A stretch of 64,000 nt of DNA. Source: a virus. How positions within the stretch are numbered: the stretch's first letter is position 1; each line of letters opens with the position of its first letter. This document shows positions 48,851-57,832 of the stretch, in pieces. The DNA lies in IMG/VR virus record IMGVR_UViG_3300009502_000028, positions 1 through 64,000 of that record; one strand, written 5' to 3'. Under the pieces are notes generated by a model, which searched no databases, was not told the DNA's origin, and saw only the letters and a list, made by a program, of their open reading frames with translations. Position numbers and translations under genes: made by a program.

Positions 48851-49003
48851 TTATTTCTTTTTGTCAACAAGTTTCTCACTTGGGTTTTCAATTTTCACAA
48901 TTTGCATATTATTCTCGTCGCTAGCATCTCGTAAAAAATCGGTAAAAGCTTCCGCATCTTCGATATCATCGAATTCAAATGTTATTACTCTAGTATATTT
49001 CAT
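48851..49003 (-). CDS. Small acidic protein, 50 aa
   Basis: MKYTRVITFEFDDIEDAEAF, helical and acidic, ending in lysines. Lies between nadE and the 94-aa gene in the same direction. Not recognised. Confidence 0.6.
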   Translation of the reverse strand: MKYTRVITFEFDDIEDAEAFTDFLRDASDENNMQIVKIENPSEKLVDKKK

Positions 49004-49014
49004 GTTATTTTTTT

Positions 49015-49803
49015 TTAATATTTCAGTATCCGTTTAAAAGTGGGAATAGGAACCATTTTGTGGGCTCCCGCATTATGCCACTTATCATAAATTTTTAAAA
49101 CTTCTTTTTGTCGCTCTGTTAACCGTTCTCTCACAATATCCGAACCGCCCCCTCTCTCCGAAAATGTCATCGCCCATTCTAATTCATCATAACTTGCGCC
49201 AATTGCAATTTCGTCTGTTCTATTATCTGCCCACAATCCATCGGTAGGAATTGCTTCGCATAGTTCAGGTAGAACTTTTAATGCACGACACATTTGACGA
49301 ACTTCACTTTTCATTATATCAGCAATTGGACTAATGTCAACCCCCCCATCTCCATATTTTGTAAAGAATCCGATCCCAAAATCTTCTACTTTATTGCCGG
49401 TTCCAACTACTAATCCATCACAACAGGTAGCAATCTGATAAAGAACAATCATACGAAGACGGCTTTTAGTGTTAGCGTATGCTAAATCATTATCATACTT
49501 ACCAGCACATGCAGTTGCAAATTGTTCAAAGGTATTGGTTAAATCAAACTTATGATATGTAACAACCTCTTCACCATATTTTTTTGTAAGCCAATCTACA
49601 TGGCTTCTTGCAAGCTCCATACTATCGGGTCTAGATTGACAAGGCATTATTACACAATGCGTCGGCATTCCCGTTAACGCACATAAGGTAGATACAAGAG
49701 CACTATCTACTCCCCCAGATACCCCAACTACCCATGCCGCACGATTATTTTTAATTGCGTATTTTTCTAACCAAATAGATATCTCAACTGCTAAATTTTT
49801 CAT
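49015..49803 (-). CDS. nadE: NAD synthetase NadE, ammonia-dependent type, 262 aa
   Basis: Converts nicotinate adenine dinucleotide (NaAD) to NAD with ATP and ammonia. VVGVSGGVDSALVSTL (near residue 25) is the pyrophosphate loop; VVGTGNKVEDFGIGFFTKYG, DISPIADIMKSEVRQM and IPTDGLW follow in NadE order. No glutaminase domain. It follows pncB by six bases in the same direction. Confidence 0.93.
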   Translation of the reverse strand: MKNLAVEISIWLEKYAIKNNRAAWVVGVSGGVDSALVSTLCALTGMPTHCVIMPCQSRPDSMELARSHVDWLTKKYGEEVVTYHKFDLTNTFEQFATACAGKYDNDLAYANTKSRLRMIVLYQIATCCDGLVVGTGNKVEDFGIGFFTKYGDGGVDISPIADIMKSEVRQMCRALKVLPELCEAIPTDGLWADNRTDEIAIGASYDELEWAMTFSERGGGSDIVRERLTERQKEVLKIYDKWHNAGAHKMVPIPTFKRILKY

Positions 49804-49809
49804 ATTTTT

Positions 49810-50988
49810 TTACAGTGCTTTCAATTCTTTCTTTGTTAATTCTATGGCGTCTAACTTACCCGTATGTTTATTCATAACATCTGAAAGTTTAACCACATCC
49901 ACCGGACCATATCCGAAATCAGCAGTGGTCATTTTAATTACCATATTCAGTGGAGTTATATGTTTTCCACAGTCATTCGTGAGAAAAGTTCCTATGCCTC
50001 CGATAACCTGAGCCCATCCTCTGAAATGTTTTGTTAATCGAATAAACACTTCATCGTTCAATCCATCACTGAACACGAATTTTTTCGACGTCGCATCTAT
50101 CCCGAGTTTGGTATAATGAGTCAACATTTTTTTACCCCACGCAAATGGATCGCCACTATCCTGCCGGACCCCATCAAATAAGCGAGCGAAATAATTATCC
50201 CAATCCCGAAGGAACACTTCGGTAGTGAAAGTATCTGTGAGGGCAATACCATTAAGTCCACCGAAATGATCACTCCAATGTTTCATCCACATTTTATTTG
50301 CCATTTTAGAACCATAGAGAGCCGATAATCCCATTACCATTTCATGAGCAGACGTACCAATCGGTCGGATTTCATGTTTCATAGCTAAATGAACATTGCT
50401 GGTGCCAATGAAACCCTTGAAAAATTTCATGTGGTTTACTACACAATCTTGGGTGTCATACGAAAACCGTCGCCGGGTTCCAAAATCAGACCATTGACAT
50501 CTAGCGTTTGAAAGATTTTCAGTTTTTTTAGTAAGACGTGAATCAGTTTCAATATCCGGCGTCTGACCGGTCATTTTGAAGAAGAGTTCCGAAACTAATG
50601 CCATCAATGGAATTTCCCAAAAAATGGTTCGATACCACGATCCCTTTATAGAAATAGAAAGTTTACCTTCATTTTGTTGAACAACAACCTCGCCGGGATC
50701 ATATCGGTAATTTTTAAACCATTCCACATAGGTAGGACGAATGCCGGGAATAGTATTAAGAAAATTAGCTTCATCATCCGTTAATTTCAACGTTGCCATC
50801 TGCTCTATCTGCCAATTCAATACTTTGTCAAACTCTTTGGGAAATGAAGTATCGCCACGATTTATGAATGAATACTCAACCATCGCTACTGGTAAATCAT
50901 GGAACACTAGTTGTCCCATAAAAAACTTATAACAATCGGTATCCAGTATTGAGGTTATAATTGGTTCATCAAATTTCATTATTGGCAT
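49810..50988 (-). CDS. pncB: Nicotinate phosphoribosyltransferase PncB, 392 aa
   Basis: Joins nicotinate to PRPP. SILDTDCYKFFMGQLVFHDL at the start, the INRGD block, DFGTRRRFSYDTQD near 167, GTSNVHLA, RQDSGDPFAWG near 277 and VFSDGLN near 303 match bacterial PncB closely, more than nicotinamide-specific NAMPT. Complete length. Together with PncA and NadE it forms most of the Preiss-Handler route; no NadD was found in the window. Confidence 0.9.
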   Translation of the reverse strand: MPIMKFDEPIITSILDTDCYKFFMGQLVFHDLPVAMVEYSFINRGDTSFPKEFDKVLNWQIEQMATLKLTDDEANFLNTIPGIRPTYVEWFKNYRYDPGEVVVQQNEGKLSISIKGSWYRTIFWEIPLMALVSELFFKMTGQTPDIETDSRLTKKTENLSNARCQWSDFGTRRRFSYDTQDCVVNHMKFFKGFIGTSNVHLAMKHEIRPIGTSAHEMVMGLSALYGSKMANKMWMKHWSDHFGGLNGIALTDTFTTEVFLRDWDNYFARLFDGVRQDSGDPFAWGKKMLTHYTKLGIDATSKKFVFSDGLNDEVFIRLTKHFRGWAQVIGGIGTFLTNDCGKHITPLNMVIKMTTADFGYGPVDVVKLSDVMNKHTGKLDAIELTKKELKAL

Positions 50989-51010
50989 GATAATGATTTT
51001 GGGCGAAAAG

Positions 51011-51313
51011 TCAAGCCCGTTTTTTGATTCTCTGAGACAATTTCAATGAAATAGGATGGTTTATTTTACGCCGGTTGTCGCCAAACCAGCGATTCTCCCT
51101 AAACCATATTTGAAAATCTTTTCTGATAAGCCGTCTTCCTAATCGTTTTTCAAAACAATCTAAACAAATTATTCCCGTACGTTTTCTACTAGGAATCACT
51201 AACAACCACAATGAATTTCTAACATAGAAATCTTCGCCGTGTCCCCACGGTTCACCTCCACAATCAAAACAACACAGACTTCTCACTTTGTTCTTGGATG
51301 TGCATGACACCAT
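51011..51313 (-). CDS. Zinc-finger protein, 100 aa
   Basis: CCFDCGGEP near residue 13 and CLDCFEKRLGR near 50 suggest a treble-clef finger, followed by a basic region. The start is uncertain: ATG at 51313, 51328 or 51343. It overlaps the upstream gene in each case. Confidence 0.55.
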   Translation of the reverse strand: MVSCTSKNKVRSLCCFDCGGEPWGHGEDFYVRNSLWLLVIPSRKRTGIICLDCFEKRLGRRLIRKDFQIWFRENRWFGDNRRKINHPISLKLSQRIKKRA

Positions 51314-51486
51314 ATAACGTGTTGACATCCCAATGTAGGACACATGACGGTTGGATAATCTTGTCCTCTATCTTCAACAAAAGTTACTTCTGCTCCCGAA
51401 CACAATGCGGTATATCCACAATTTGAACATTCCGCAATATATTCATATTTTGGCTTAGAAATTTTTCCCTTTTTTATAACTTTCAT
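51283..51486 (-). CDS. Zinc-ribbon protein, 67 aa
   Basis: ECSNCGY and CPTLGCQHVIWCHAH give metal-binding pairs. Start MKVIKKGKIS chosen because it overlaps the previous stop by ATGA; a TTG start 17 codons upstream is possible. Confidence 0.6.
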   Translation of the reverse strand: MKVIKKGKISKPKYEYIAECSNCGYTALCSGAEVTFVEDRGQDYPTVMCPTLGCQHVIWCHAHPRTK

Positions 51487-51731
51487 AGTACACTTCTTGA
51501 CAATCTCATCATTAATGACTTTCGTGGCAATTTCCAATTAATCAAACAAGGCATCGTTTGTATATCTAGAGTTTTTAATCTCGTTTGAGGGAATCGCCAC
51601 ACTGCGGCTTCTTTAGATGGCTCTCGGTACAACATCCACTGTAAAAAACTTATATTTAAAGGAATTGCTTTTTTTTCTACTAAAGATTTGGAAACATGTA
51701 ATCCCCGCAATTTTATCGGACATAATTTCAT
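51483..51731 (-). CDS. Hypothetical protein, 82 aa
   Basis: MKLCPIKLRGLHVSKSLVEK opening, basic, not recognised. Lies 19 bases after pncA in the same direction and is coupled to the next gene. Confidence 0.6.
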   Translation of the reverse strand: MKLCPIKLRGLHVSKSLVEKKAIPLNISFLQWMLYREPSKEAAVWRFPQTRLKTLDIQTMPCLINWKLPRKSLMMRLSRSVL

Positions 51732-51750
51732 TTTTAGAAACGCATATTAT

Positions 51751-52527
51751 CTACCATTCAATTGTATTTGAAAGACGCATTCCACGAGTCACCATCTTTT
51801 CAACAAACTCCTGTCCCATTTTCTCACATCCCAACACGTTTGACGAAACATCGGTTAATAATACAAGTTTTTTAATATTCTCTTCCCCGATATTATCAGC
51901 AATGTCCACAACCGTATAATTAACACAATGACTTAATGCTTCTCCCGCAATTAAAATCTCATCAGCAGTTGAGAGAATTTCAATTAATTGGGTATTTAGA
52001 TGAGTAGATATATCTTCGGAATTTTCAACGACGGCTTTAACCGCACTATATTGTTCGGTAAGATAATTCATCCCTTTCATTATATAATTAACTTTACTTA
52101 GTTGAGTGATTTCCCATTCGATAAAAGCGTTTGAAACGAGAGATGAAATCATATGTCCCCAACTTCCAATTATACAATGAGGAGGCCAAATTGTTATGAT
52201 TTGCACAACGTCCATGTATCGTTGAACATATTCTTGTAAATCACTATGAAAAGGCTTCCATGTTCCACTTTGAACATCTTCTCGTGTAATGATTGTAAAT
52301 GGTGCAGGATGTTCATTTTTTAAATTCAACCAAAAAATAGGATGAGCGATATGAACACTTTGATGACTGTCAAGGGAACAATGAATTTCTCCGAATCTAT
52401 TTAAATTTTTCCTAATAAATGAAGACAATCTAGTCATATCCGGATTGGCACCGGGAACATATAATGCTCCGTTCTCTTCAGTGAAATCATTCTGAGGATC
52501 AATAACAAATAGGTGAGTATTTTTCAT
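51751..52527 (-). CDS. pncA: Nicotinamidase-like isochorismatase-fold enzyme, 258 aa
   Basis: Predicted to deamidate nicotinamide to nicotinate. FVIDPQNDFTEENGALYVPG (catalytic Asp near residue 11), the SLDSHQSVHIAHP metal site near 52, WPPHCIIGSWGH near 114, a Lys in LSKVNYIMKG and Cys in EALSHCVNYTV near 202 make the Asp-Lys-Cys triad. Longer than E. coli PncA. Other isochorismatase-type amidases are the alternative. Confidence 0.82.
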   Translation of the reverse strand: MKNTHLFVIDPQNDFTEENGALYVPGANPDMTRLSSFIRKNLNRFGEIHCSLDSHQSVHIAHPIFWLNLKNEHPAPFTIITREDVQSGTWKPFHSDLQEYVQRYMDVVQIITIWPPHCIIGSWGHMISSLVSNAFIEWEITQLSKVNYIMKGMNYLTEQYSAVKAVVENSEDISTHLNTQLIEILSTADEILIAGEALSHCVNYTVVDIADNIGEENIKKLVLLTDVSSNVLGCEKMGQEFVEKMVTRGMRLSNTIEW

Positions 52528-52665
52528 TTTATTTTATATTTTTTCGTAATTAACTAATGGCAGTGTTCCCGAAAGAATAGCATTTCAGGTTTTCATTTAT
52601 CTCCATTTACAATAAGAATATCGCCCGTTGGCACTTTAAGTCGATAATCTACTTTGATAATTTAA

Positions 52666-53100
52666 TCACCATTGTAACCAATTCAATAACATAGTCAACA
52701 GCACTCTATGCTCGGGCATAAGCATTTCCGGTGTAACAGTATGAGCATCCAGAAGTTTGATTTCGCCTCCTTTTAAGTCATCTGCCGCATTGAATTCCCC
52801 GTTCCATTTAGTAACAGCAAAGAACATTGTTTTAATTTTATCTTTGCTTTTTTTGTAGCGAGGGTCATCTATACAAGTAGATCCAATATATTCTATATTA
52901 TTACCATAAATATTTGTTTCCTCTTTAAGTTCCCGTAGAGCATCATTCTCATAGGATTCACAATTGACGTCAGCAAATCCACCGGGAAACCGCCACAAGG
53001 GTTCATTCGGTCTACGAACTAGTACAAGCATATCGTCTTCCAAATTGATTGCAGCAATATCTACGGTAGGTAGAACTTTTGGACCAGTATATTTTTTCAT
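52666..53100 (-). CDS. Nudix hydrolase, 144 aa
   Basis: GGFADVNCESYENDALRELK with EETNI is the Nudix box (G-x5-E-x7-REL-x-EE-x-G/N). TVDIAAINLEDDMLVLVRRP and FPGG around it resemble ADP-ribose pyrophosphatase and NrtR/NadM-type Nudix domains. A substrate such as ADP-ribose fits the neighbours but is not shown. The 138 bases before pncA's start hold no gene. Confidence 0.85.
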   Translation of the reverse strand: MKKYTGPKVLPTVDIAAINLEDDMLVLVRRPNEPLWRFPGGFADVNCESYENDALRELKEETNIYGNNIEYIGSTCIDDPRYKKSKDKIKTMFFAVTKWNGEFNAADDLKGGEIKLLDAHTVTPEMLMPEHRVLLTMLLNWLQW

Positions 53101-53104
53101 AATT

Positions 53105-53509
53105 TTAAAACAATTTTAAATGCCCGGTAATAGGATCAAGTCGGCTACTATAATCCGGACCCAATGCTAAACAAGTATTAGTTGATATTCCACCAAATTC
53201 AGTGTGTCCCTTATCCGTGATCAAATGAGCATCTAATCCAATATTACGAGATTTTTCTAAAATGTCAAGCAATTCTTTTTCGCTATCCACTGCTAAACAA
53301 ATTTTAAAAAATGAACCATCAATCCATTCTTTTTGTACAGACGATAGTTTTTGGCCGATGTTTGATTCGGGATTTTTTCTAATAAAATTAGTTAAAAACG
53401 CAATGCTCGCATGACACGCTTGCGCAATAATTTTTCCACTTCTAACTTTTTGCCCATCAACATTTTTTAAATCCCGTCGAATGATAATAATTTGTTTTAT
53501 TCTATCCAC
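53105..53509 (-). CDS. Peptidyl-tRNA hydrolase 2 family (PTH2), 134 aa
   Basis: IIIIRRDLKN, KVRSGKIIAQACHASIAF (near residue 22), ICLAVDSEKELLDI and ITDKGHTEFGGISTNTCLAL with GPD match the archaeal/eukaryotic-type PTH2 core in order. It would release peptides from tRNA. Occasionally found in large phages. It lies four bases from the Nudix gene. Confidence 0.88.
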   Translation of the reverse strand: MDRIKQIIIIRRDLKNVDGQKVRSGKIIAQACHASIAFLTNFIRKNPESNIGQKLSSVQKEWIDGSFFKICLAVDSEKELLDILEKSRNIGLDAHLITDKGHTEFGGISTNTCLALGPDYSSRLDPITGHLKLF

Positions 53510-53512
53510 AAA

Positions 53513-54100
53513 TTAAATTCCTAATTCCTCTAATTTTTTCTTCTGTTCATCCGTTAAATTAGAAGGAATAATAACCTTAACGTGAATTTGTAGAATTATT
53601 GTAGAATTACTATCTTTATTTACTTGAAGGTTGAATACAAACCCCGGCTGGGTTGCAGGCGGTAAATTAAATTTAAGTTTACCTACCGGAGACTCATATT
53701 CAACTTCCCCGCCTAAAACCGCCTTGGTTATAGAGAGAGGCAATTCACAGCAAATTGTTTGAGTGGATGAAAAATGAAATGTATTACCGCCTCTTCCAAA
53801 AAAATCATGAAATGGATTTCTTCCACCTTGTCTGTTCCCAAACAAATCGCCGAACATTTCATTAAGGTTGTCATCATTAAACGGAGAACCTCCCCGAGAA
53901 TGTTGCTTAGGATTAGTTATTTCATCGTAAGCCACATTTATTTTCTTCATCGTTTCCTCTGACTCTTTTTTCTTAGCGGCATCTTGATGAAGATCTGGAT
54001 GATGAGTTTTAACTAATTTTTTATAAGCAGCGGACACTTCTTCCACAGTCGAAGTTGGAGGCACTCCTAAAACTTCATAAGGATTAGAATGTTTTTTCAT
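53513..54100 (-). CDS. DnaJ/CbpA-like co-chaperone, 195 aa
   Basis: J-domain NPYEVLGVPPTSTVEEVSAA with HHPDLH (HPD loop near residue 36), then a G/F-rich linker (GNRQGGRNPFHDFFGRGGNT) and a C-terminal DnaJ_C-like part (PLSITKAVLGGEVEYESPVG). No zinc finger, hence CbpA-like and shorter than usual (one C-terminal half). Stimulates Hsp70 ATPase; may recruit host DnaK. Confidence 0.88.
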   Translation of the reverse strand: MKKHSNPYEVLGVPPTSTVEEVSAAYKKLVKTHHPDLHQDAAKKKESEETMKKINVAYDEITNPKQHSRGGSPFNDDNLNEMFGDLFGNRQGGRNPFHDFFGRGGNTFHFSSTQTICCELPLSITKAVLGGEVEYESPVGKLKFNLPPATQPGFVFNLQVNKDSNSTIILQIHVKVIIPSNLTDEQKKKLEELGI

Positions 54101-54209
54101 GTTTTTTCAGGATGAAAACCAATATGTTATAATCCCGATCGTCGGAACGATAATAGTATTTTTAATCCAAACCTTTCGTCGGTAAATAAGCCAGCGTGAT
54201 TCCGGCTTA

Positions 54210-55058
54210 TTACCATTTAAGAGTATTTCCATAACATTTATTTATAATATCAATCATTTCGGGCTGTAATCGTAATTTAGTTTCGACGAGGATGCCGGTA
54301 TTAATGCTATCTATTCCATAAAAATGTTCGGCAATCCCTCCCGCAATGGCAGCAATGGTATCTACATCTCCTTTGGAATAAACAGATAAACGAATAGTAT
54401 CTTCAAAACTAGTAGATTCTAAAAAACAAATCAATGCCTGAGGTACCGTAATATCACATCTAATATCTCGCTTTGTCCATGTTTCCCTAACAGTTTCTAC
54501 CGAGGCAGATAAATCATAACCAGTAAGTTTTACAATGTTATCTTTAATTTCCGCTTTCGTATATTTTTTCGCCGCTAACATCGCTGCTGTAGTAACTGCC
54601 AACGCCCCATTGCGAGATTCATCGCAATTATGAGTCATTTTAGTACTCTCTACTGCCTGTTCATACGCCCATGCTAACCTATCCTCAAAAGACAACTCAA
54701 TAGGCTTACCATCCACCCCCAATAGTTCTAAATTCAATGCAAATAAAGCAATCGGGCTTACTCGCATTGCAGCCCCATCACCACGACTATCATTTTGCAT
54801 GGTACCTCCGGTTGCGGCCCACTCTTTAAACGAAGATCCATATCCAAGATTAGGATTTTTATTATACCATTCCAAAAATTTTTCATGGAAAGGAACCCCT
54901 GTCAATAATGAATCCGCTACCGCAATTGTCAGATTAGTATCATCAGTAAATTTAGCTAATCCATTCAAAAAGAAAGGACGATAGTCTCGTTTATCTTGAC
55001 TTAATTTATCACCCTCATAGGGTGCTCCCGCAATATCACCAATTATAGCTCCTAGCAT
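54210..55058 (-). CDS. ADP-ribosylglycohydrolase (DraG family), 282 aa
   Basis: MLGAIIGDIAGAPYEGDKL at the start, FTDDTNLTIAVAD near residue 37 (metal ligands TDDT), DGAAMRVSPIAL near 94 and SKGDVDTIAAIAGGIAEHFY near 228 are the DraG motifs. Removes ADP-ribose from proteins or nucleic acids. Complete length. Pairs naturally with the PARP at 57833. Confidence 0.92.
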   Translation of the reverse strand: MLGAIIGDIAGAPYEGDKLSQDKRDYRPFFLNGLAKFTDDTNLTIAVADSLLTGVPFHEKFLEWYNKNPNLGYGSSFKEWAATGGTMQNDSRGDGAAMRVSPIALFALNLELLGVDGKPIELSFEDRLAWAYEQAVESTKMTHNCDESRNGALAVTTAAMLAAKKYTKAEIKDNIVKLTGYDLSASVETVRETWTKRDIRCDITVPQALICFLESTSFEDTIRLSVYSKGDVDTIAAIAGGIAEHFYGIDSINTGILVETKLRLQPEMIDIINKCYGNTLKW

Positions 55059-55059
55059 A

Positions 55060-55170
55060 TTATTCTTTATCGTCCGGATCGTTCACTTCTCGTTCAATTA
55101 CAAACATCAGTCCCCATGCAAGCATACTCACAAAACCTAAAAATAACAATAATTCCAACAATTTAATCAT
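55060..55170 (-). CDS. Membrane micropeptide, 36 aa
   Basis: MIKLLELLLFLGFVSMLAWG then LMFVIEREVNDPDDKE: one helix with an acidic tail. It ends at the DraG start and begins two bases after the deaminase stop. Confidence 0.6.
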   Translation of the reverse strand: MIKLLELLLFLGFVSMLAWGLMFVIEREVNDPDDKE

Positions 55171-55172
55171 AA

Positions 55173-55730
55173 TTATACATTATATTTCTTTCCACCCAAA
55201 TAGGCAATCTTATTAACCGGTTCTTCCACAAACACCACCTCTATTCCGGCCTCATCGAACATGGTGGTCGTAATTACATCGTCTTCTCCATATGGACTTA
55301 CCAATGAAAAAATTAATGCAGTGGGGCGATGAATAACTACTTTGCTAATACCTGCGGCTACAATCATAGTCGCACATCCCGCACATGGCATTCCAGCTAT
55401 ATATAATGTCGCTTTATTAGTTGATATTCCAAATTTTGCTCCACAAATAAGAGCATTGGCTTCCGAATGAATTGTCCATTTATATTTAGCCGGTCTTGCC
55501 AATCGTTCCGGCAAATCTTTCACATTTGAGGGCAATCCATTATACCCAAATAATATAGGACGTTTATCTTTTACCACAACTGCCCCGAATTTCGTCGAAG
55601 GATCACGGGATTTTGTTGCGACTTCATATGATAATCGCAAAAAATACACGTCCCACGAAGGAGGAGAATAATCAGAAAATGACTCTCCAATAAGAGCATC
55701 GGTGTCACGAGTTATACAAGAATATTCCAT
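55173..55730 (-). CDS. dCMP deaminase family, 185 aa
   Basis: Zinc motif HSEANAL (near residue 83) and GMPCAGCATMIVAAG (near 108), with the N-terminal SRDPSTKFGAVVV typical of ComEB/dCMP deaminases. Makes dUMP for ThyX. Start MEYSCITRD because TTGACT-16-TAGATT precedes it; the longer frame runs through the promoter. Confidence 0.9.
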   Translation of the reverse strand: MEYSCITRDTDALIGESFSDYSPPSWDVYFLRLSYEVATKSRDPSTKFGAVVVKDKRPILFGYNGLPSNVKDLPERLARPAKYKWTIHSEANALICGAKFGISTNKATLYIAGMPCAGCATMIVAAGISKVVIHRPTALIFSLVSPYGEDDVITTTMFDEAGIEVVFVEEPVNKIAYLGGKKYNV

Positions 55731-55804
55731 ATTCAATTTAGTGTAATCTATCAGTTTTAAGGAAAAAGTCAAGGTTTTCTTTCTAAAAAACCTATTTATA
55801 TACA

Positions 55805-56128
55805 ATGCAATTAACTTTGAAAAATATACTACTCGAAATCCTCTTGGAAGCATCGTTTGGAAAGAAATTTCCGATTGAAATGAAAAAGAATGGAAATTCT
55901 ACTACTTTTATTGGAATTGCATCTGCCAATGCCAAACCGGGAGAATTACCTTATCGTATTACTTGGTTCACCTCCAATCTAGCTTTAAATCGTCATATCG
56001 ATATTACTTATAATGACATGATGAATATTTTAAATATGAAATATTTCCCCCCTGAAATAGTTCAGAGAATTAAAATAAAATGGCCGGATGACGAAATGAA
56101 TGGAGATGAATATACTATCGTGTTTTAG
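55805..56128 (+). CDS. Hypothetical protein with LKNILLE leader, 107 aa
   Basis: MQLTLKNILLEILLEA resembles the MIKLKDILLE-type N-termini elsewhere. The rest (TTFIGIASANAKPGELPYRI) is not recognised. Isolated plus-strand gene overlapping the convergent metallopeptidase-like gene by 14 bases. Confidence 0.65.
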   Translation: MQLTLKNILLEILLEASFGKKFPIEMKKNGNSTTFIGIASANAKPGELPYRITWFTSNLALNRHIDITYNDMMNILNMKYFPPEIVQRIKIKWPDDEMNGDEYTIVF

Positions 56129-56798
56129 TAACAGCTTTAGCTTGTTTCTTCAAAATGAACATAACGGCATATTTCAGAATTCTTTTATATGCCATCGGAT
56201 TCGTGTTTTTAAGCCTAATTAACGCAGGATCACTCTTCAATCCCCACTCTCGTAACCACTTCATCACTTCTTCCGGCGTTACCTTCCGTATCCGCTGCTT
56301 TATCCACTCAATCTCTTGACGGGCTAATGCCATCTGCTCCCATTTAATATCGTGGTAAGCAGTCTTATTATACATGTCAAAAAATCCACCCAATCCCTTG
56401 GAATGTTTCTTCTTAACAAGAATATCTTGCTTGTAATGAACCCATTCGTGATAAATATACACAGTAACCGCTTTGAAATCAATCGCTTGACCTCCTAATC
56501 TCTCTTTTGGCTTCTTAACACAAAATACTAAATTGACAAATATTTCATTGTGCTTCGGAATATATCCCGCCTTGTTGACATTTTCTACCTCATACACAAA
56601 CCTCCAGAATATCTTTTCCAAGTGATATTTCGGAGATATTTCATTGGCATATTGCTTGATCACAGAACAAATAGCCATGTCCCACTTGTCAATGTAAGCA
56701 GATTTATTTTTATTAAAGAAATTAGAAATATTTTCTATAAAAGCATTAATAGCCTTTTCTTCTTTTGCCGGTATATTTACAACGCCATCATTAATCAT
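56115..56798 (-). CDS. Putative zinc metallopeptidase (HEWVH), 227 aa
   Basis: VTVYIYHEWVHYKQDIL contains HExxH, and a glutamate in YHDIKWEQMALARQEIEW follows about 45 residues later, a common third ligand layout. The start is uncertain: ATG at 56798 is used, but the frame stays open up to 57041 and could begin with TTG near 56850. Not assigned to a family. Confidence 0.6.
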   Translation of the reverse strand: MINDGVVNIPAKEEKAINAFIENISNFFNKNKSAYIDKWDMAICSVIKQYANEISPKYHLEKIFWRFVYEVENVNKAGYIPKHNEIFVNLVFCVKKPKERLGGQAIDFKAVTVYIYHEWVHYKQDILVKKKHSKGLGGFFDMYNKTAYHDIKWEQMALARQEIEWIKQRIRKVTPEEVMKWLREWGLKSDPALIRLKNTNPMAYKRILKYAVMFILKKQAKAVTKTR

Positions 56799-56868
56799 GA
56801 ATATAAATAGAGAAGGGACGGCAAAATGCCCCTCCCACTTCTCAATAGCTCGATTAAACAAAACTAAA

Positions 56869-57498
56869 TTAAACTTTATATCCCATGGAAGTTGTGATAT
56901 TGGTAATTTCCCGATATGAAAGACCGGTGCTTTTATTCTTACGTTTAATTGCCGATTGGATCTGTTTAATTGTAGGAGTTGCTCCAATTTTCCTACACCG
57001 ATCCATATATAGACCCACTCGCCTACGAATTTCGCCATCACTCATAGTAACCATCGTGGTATTAGCGGGAGATGCCGTAGAAGAAGATACTGAGTCCAAA
57101 GAAGGCACATTTACAACTTTATTATCCATTGGCGTTACATTGCTAATGGGAACAGGAACCGGAATAGTTGTTTGCGCAGTAGTATCTACGGAGAATAATC
57201 GATATCCCTTAGTTCGATCAAAATCATATCGCAACGGTGGAAGTCCATTGATAAGACAGTTTTGATATAATTGTTCAAAAATATCATCCACTGCGGTCTT
57301 ATGAATAGGAAAACGATTAATGGCACCGGGATTAGTATTTTCTACTGCTGGAATTTCCAGAAGACCATCATTACATTTCCGCCGAATTGCCAACGTAATG
57401 TCGTAGCGGGAGAACATCTGTCCACTATTCACGAATTCTTGAATCTGCATAAGAACCGCCGTTTGCAAAGTCACCGATAGGGTATTTGGATTGCACAT
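56869..57498 (-). CDS. Hypothetical two-domain protein, 209 aa
   Basis: N-terminal helical domain (FSRYDITLAIRRKCNDG), a proline/threonine/serine linker (about 105-150) and a basic C-terminal domain (TIKQIQSAIKRKNKSTGLSY). Both ends look like winged helices, suggesting DNA binding. Not assigned. Confidence 0.65.
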   Translation of the reverse strand: MCNPNTLSVTLQTAVLMQIQEFVNSGQMFSRYDITLAIRRKCNDGLLEIPAVENTNPGAINRFPIHKTAVDDIFEQLYQNCLINGLPPLRYDFDRTKGYRLFSVDTTAQTTIPVPVPISNVTPMDNKVVNVPSLDSVSSSTASPANTTMVTMSDGEIRRRVGLYMDRCRKIGATPTIKQIQSAIKRKNKSTGLSYREITNITTSMGYKV

Positions 57499-57583
57499 AT
57501 ATTTATTGTTTTATTGTTTTATTGTTTTCTACGTTACATCAGCATTATACGGGTTCGGTATAAAAAGTCAAGGGAATATTTTA

Positions 57584-57817
57584 TTACTTTACCATTGCGT
57601 AGCCGGGAGTAATGAACAAGAATGCACATATCCATCCTGCAACGCTGGCAAACATAATCCGAACAATATCCCATGCCACATTGACGGCATTCAAATCTGA
57701 AGATCTAATTTCCTTGATGATATCTATAATTCCACAAATAAAACATAGATATAATCCGACATATAAACCCAACGCTATCCCTGCTAAAATTAGCAGGACT
57801 CCAATTGTTTTTTTCAT
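57584..57817 (-). CDS. Membrane protein, 77 aa
   Basis: Two or three helices (IGVLLILAGIALGLYVGLYL, FASVAGWICAFLFITPGY). Lies 15 bases after the PARP gene. Not recognised. Confidence 0.65.
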   Translation of the reverse strand: MKKTIGVLLILAGIALGLYVGLYLCFICGIIDIIKEIRSSDLNAVNVAWDIVRIMFASVAGWICAFLFITPGYAMVK

Positions 57818-57832
57818 ATAATATAATATAAA

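Noticed and set aside
49810-50988. Nicotinamide phosphoribosyltransferase (NAMPT), as in known phage NAD-rebuilding pathways
   Set aside because: The start SILDTDCYK, DFGTRRRFS and RQDSGDPFAWG blocks align better with nicotinate phosphoribosyltransferase PncB, and a nicotinamidase-like gene stands beside it.
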